Origin: Thermoplasmata archaeon
GTDB taxonomy: Archaea > Thermoplasmatota > Thermoplasmata > Thermoplasmatales > Thermoplasmataceae
Length of the DNA: 7,222 bases
Direction of reading: 5' to 3'
NCBI GenBank assembly: GCA_021847855.1
Contig: JAJZOT010000075.1
Coordinates: 1-7,222 of the forward strand
Shown one piece after another: positions 5,070-7,222 of the stretch. Within the stretch, counting starts at the first letter, position 1; every line of letters begins with the position of its first letter. Both the position numbers and the translations under genes were made by a program. The notes beneath the pieces are model-generated. The model did no database searches and had not been told where the DNA came from. It worked only from the letters and a program-made list of their open reading frames with translations.

Positions 5070-5666
5070 TCATATATACTCTTCCTGCTGGAGGTCGCTT
5101 GAAAGTTTGCTTGGGCATATTTTCACAACGCATTTTTCACATATGAGGTAATCAGGGTTTTCTGCAGGAGAACTCATCACTATCTGCTTCACACCATCTA
5201 TTTTTTCAATCTCTGCAAAGACTTTTGCTGGTACAGACTTATGGAATATGGCCCTTATTATGGTCTCATCCCTGTATGAATTTCTTCCATAAATCTCCTT
5301 CATATAGCACCCGTAGTTCCTGAATGTATCCATGGATGCGTTCAGCACCTTGGAAAAATATCCATGTTTTGTATGAATGGTTACCACCTGATCACCCATC
5401 AGGGGAGCTATTCTGCAGATGTCTGGAGATGGCTGAAGAAGGGACATTACCGCCTTTATCTCCTCCCTGTCCTCTATGAATTTAATGGTATCATAGACAG
5501 TTCTTCTGTTTACATTCAATGCTTTTGCAAATTCGCTGATTGGTATTTCAAGATCCTTCAGGTAAAGGCATCCATCATTGACGGAAATGCCTCTGGAATA
5601 CATGCCTTCCACGATTCTCTTCTTAATGGGATAATTCTTAAAATATTCCTCAAGAATAAGCAGCAT
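5070..5666 (-). CDS. HTH-ACT domain regulator with C-terminal cysteine motif (predicted amino-acid metabolism regulator)
   Basis: A 198-residue protein. Residues about 40-66 (EIPISEFAKALNVNRRTVYD) form a helix-turn-helix. Residues about 92-167 (VVTIHTKHGYFSKVLNASMD, then KEIYGRNSYRDETIIRAIF and the final strand DGVKQIVM) have the beta-alpha-beta-beta-alpha-beta run of an ACT domain, which commonly senses amino acids. This architecture matches the archaeal 'predicted regulator of amino acid metabolism, ACT domain' group (COG2150-like). The tail LICEKCVVKICPSKL carries C176, C179 and C184, a CxxC-x4-CP pattern that could bind a metal or act as a redox switch. The start ATG at 5666 lies about 27 bp from TATATA at 5691-5696 with no Shine-Dalgarno, so it is likely leaderless and transcribed separately from the peptidase gene 95 bp upstream. 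Ligand and targets unknown. Confidence 0.78.
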   Translation of the reverse strand: MLLILEEYFKNYPIKKRIVEGMYSRGISVNDGCLYLKDLEIPISEFAKALNVNRRTVYDTIKFIEDREEIKAVMSLLQPSPDICRIAPLMGDQVVTIHTKHGYFSKVLNASMDTFRNYGCYMKEIYGRNSYRDETIIRAIFHKSVPAKVFAEIEKIDGVKQIVMSSPAENPDYLICEKCVVKICPSKLSSDLQQEEYI

Positions 5667-5682
5667 TGCAGTTAACCTAATT

Positions 5683-5698
5683 GTTTAAACTATATAGC
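5683..5698 (-). promoter_or_regulatory. TATA box of the HTH-ACT gene, next to a GTTTAAAC palindrome
   Basis: On the minus strand CTATATAG (5698-5691) is followed directly by GTTTAAAC (5690-5683). The TATATA centre is about 27 bp from the ATG at 5666, as expected for a leaderless gene. GTTTAAAC is a perfect 8-bp palindrome between the TATA box and the start site, where a repressor would block transcription. Confidence 0.6.
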
Positions 5699-5729
5699 TT
5701 AAACGGTGAAGGATAAAGAAACTGGATAT

Positions 5730-5758
5730 TTCAAATGAATTTTAGATTATTCAAATGA
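5730..5758. repeat. Direct repeat TTCAAATGA, 20-bp period
   Basis: Two copies of TTCAAATGA, at 5730-5738 and 5750-5758, start exactly 20 bp apart (about two helical turns). Each is a near-palindrome with TTCA/TGA half-sites. They lie just past the stop of the M61 gene and about 65-90 bp upstream of the HTH-ACT start, so they could be tandem operator sites. AT-rich chance is the alternative. Confidence 0.35.
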
Positions 5759-5761
5759 TTT

Positions 5762-7222
5762 TCAGCCCTTGAGGAATTTTTCAAGGAAAAGTTTCTGTCT
5801 TTCTGTGGGTTCATCCCTGACCACTGCCTCGTAGAGATCACAGACAGGATCACCAAGCGTCAGTTCCAGTTCCACCAGGATACCCTTCCTGAAAACATGA
5901 AGCTTTATTCTATCCCCTGATCTGAAATCAGTGAGTTTTTCAACCTTAAGCTTCCTGTAATCTTCCCTGATGGGTTTCATGAATCTGTCGGAAAACCTGT
6001 AACCGTTGATTGCAACAACCTCGTCACCAGGACTCAGCCCTGCCTTGAACGCCGGAGAACCCTCGATCACGGTCTCCACAGTATTCTTAGATCCATTCCT
6101 GAATATTGATCCCATGTATGGAGAACCCTCTGGAAATTCGTCTGCGTCCTTAAAGATCTTCTTCAATACTACGCCGAGTTTATCAAGTTCGGACTGGAAA
6201 TCGATGGGTTCTGTTGACTTGATAAATCTCGTATAAAAATCTGTGAAGTCCATTCCTGTAATCTCTTTAAGCGCTAGAAGCAGATCCTTCTCAGTATATC
6301 CCTTTCCATCCTTATTGTATTTATCATAGAGATGCCGGTAGAGATCGTCAAGACTCTTTTGTCCCTTTGTCGCTTCAATGATCCTCACATTCAGGAGAAA
6401 CCCAAGCATGTCTCCCTTGGTGTAGTACGATATATAACTGTTGAAATTATTTGGTCCAGGTCTGTAGAGCTTTATCCATGAGTCAAAAGAGGATTCATAG
6501 GCTGAAGTGTTCAGTCGCCCAGGCTGCATCTCATAGAATCTCACCGTCTCCATGAAATGCTTGAAGAAATCTTTCTGGGAAATAAGCCCGGATCTGAGAA
6601 GCATCATTCTCCCATAGTAATTGGTAAATCCCTCTGCCATCCAGAGCAGGGATGTGTAATTTTCCTCCTTATAGTTGAAAGGACCAAGCTCTGCCGGCCT
6701 TATTCTCTTGACATTCCACAGGTGGAAATATTCATGTGAAACTACATTGAGGAACTTCTTGTAGCTTTCAAAGGGTGAAAATATGAACCTGTCCACATCA
6801 ATTGTGGTGGAGTTCAGGTGTTCAAGTCCTCCACCGCTGTCTTCCTCAGAAAGTAGATGAAATATGAAGACGTATCTTTTGTAAGGAAGATGCCCGAAGA
6901 TCTTTAGGAAGGATTCAACTATCTTCTGGATATCACTTTTAATCTTGTCCTCATTCTCGTTTCCGTGTCCGTAAAGAACTATTTCGTGCTCCTTGCCATC
7001 GACGTTGAAAAAGAGGCTCCTGTGGGTACCTATCTCAATCGGTGAATCAACCAGTATATCGAAATTAGTTGCTCTGTATTTAAAGTCTCCAACCTTCTCA
7101 AGTCCAGTGGAAACCTTCCAGTCTTTCCAGGGTTTTATTGTGAGTTCTGCGGTCTGGTCCTTGTATCCCTCGATATAGAGGAATATGTTTGTGCCGTTAA
7201 GGTAACCATGAGATGAATCCAG
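5762..7222 (-). CDS. M61-family glycyl aminopeptidase with PDZ domain, 5' end cut off
   Basis: The frame is open from the window's right edge to TGA at 5764-5762, giving 486 visible residues. About 100 N-terminal residues of this family (usually 550-620) lie outside. It is a zinc metallopeptidase (COG3975 type). GGGLEHLNST (130-139) is the substrate-binding GLEH motif. SHEYFHLWNVKRIRP carries the HExxH zinc site (H163, E164, H167), and the third ligand is probably E197 in LLWMAEGFTNYY. The C-terminal PDZ-like domain includes VIEGSPAFKAGLSPGDEVVAING. All catalytic residues are intact. No signal peptide can be judged because the N-terminus is missing. A GTG at 6796 is an internal codon: translation upstream of it continues the family's conserved sequence. 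The enzyme likely releases N-terminal residues from peptides in late protein breakdown; substrate preference is family knowledge. Confidence 0.94.
   Translation of the reverse strand: MDSSHGYLNGTNIFLYIEGYKDQTAELTIKPWKDWKVSTGLEKVGDFKYRATNFDILVDSPIEIGTHRSLFFNVDGKEHEIVLYGHGNENEDKIKSDIQKIVESFLKIFGHLPYKRYVFIFHLLSEEDSGGGLEHLNSTTIDVDRFIFSPFESYKKFLNVVSHEYFHLWNVKRIRPAELGPFNYKEENYTSLLWMAEGFTNYYGRMMLLRSGLISQKDFFKHFMETVRFYEMQPGRLNTSAYESSFDSWIKLYRPGPNNFNSYISYYTKGDMLGFLLNVRIIEATKGQKSLDDLYRHLYDKYNKDGKGYTEKDLLLALKEITGMDFTDFYTRFIKSTEPIDFQSELDKLGVVLKKIFKDADEFPEGSPYMGSIFRNGSKNTVETVIEGSPAFKAGLSPGDEVVAINGYRFSDRFMKPIREDYRKLKVEKLTDFRSGDRIKLHVFRKGILVELELTLGDPVCDLYEAVVRDEPTERQKLFLEKFLKG

Noticed and set aside
5020..5151. 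43-codon plus-strand ORF starting MLTVNSHFWK
   Set aside because: Over half lies antisense to the HTH-ACT gene, with no ribosome-binding site and no convincing promoter.
5762..6796. Peptidase gene beginning at GTG 6796
   Set aside because: Conserved M61 sequence continues upstream in the same frame to the window edge.
1..7222. CRISPR array, toxin-antitoxin pair, phage or intact insertion sequence
   Set aside because: No regularly spaced repeats, paired small toxin genes, structural phage genes, terminal repeats or full transposase are visible.

Overview
The window looks like a compact chromosomal segment from an archaeon, most likely of the Thermoplasmatales or a close relative. This is inferred, not proven. 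The reasons are AT-rich TATA-like boxes about 24-32 bp in front of start codons (leaderless or near-leaderless transcripts), archaeal-type regulators (the 'putative HTH-type transcriptional regulatory protein' family and an HTH-ACT protein), a short archaeal RlmE/FtsJ, ThpR, GcvH, and a soluble M61 peptidase. Moderate G+C, tiny gaps and convergent genes that overlap by a few bases add to the picture. No tRNA, rRNA, CRISPR array, intact transposase or phage gene is visible.

Layout. 1-771: 3' part of a PhzF-family isomerase gene (+), cut by the left edge. 814-1251: winged-helix DNA-binding protein (+). 1302-1622: small conserved-type hypothetical protein (+). 1610-2125: thpR, RNA 2',3'-cyclic phosphodiesterase (-), overlapping the previous gene tail to tail. 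A single AT-rich element near 2149 serves thpR leftwards and gcvH-rlmE rightwards (2173-3145). 3140-3790 and 3790-4740: a minus-strand pair, with a regulator (upstream) translationally coupled by a TAATG overlap to a divergent TraB-like protein. 4741-5069: the only sizeable non-coding stretch, with the regulator's promoter, a strong inverted repeat, further small repeats and a doubtful 33-codon ORF. 5070-5666: HTH-ACT regulator with a cysteine-rich tail (-). 5762-7222: M61 aminopeptidase with a PDZ domain (-), cut by the right edge.

Most of the genes are separate housekeeping or regulatory functions rather than one pathway: lipoyl carrier of glycine cleavage, 23S rRNA 2'-O-methylation, RNA end processing, peptide turnover and amino-acid sensing. 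The HTH-ACT regulator and the M61 peptidase could both relate to amino-acid supply, but the sequence shows only adjacency. I see no clear new multi-gene system. The best leads are the regulator/degenerate-TraB pair, the cysteine motif on the ACT regulator, the structured intergenic region, and two start codons that promoter position moves 39 nt downstream to GTG.
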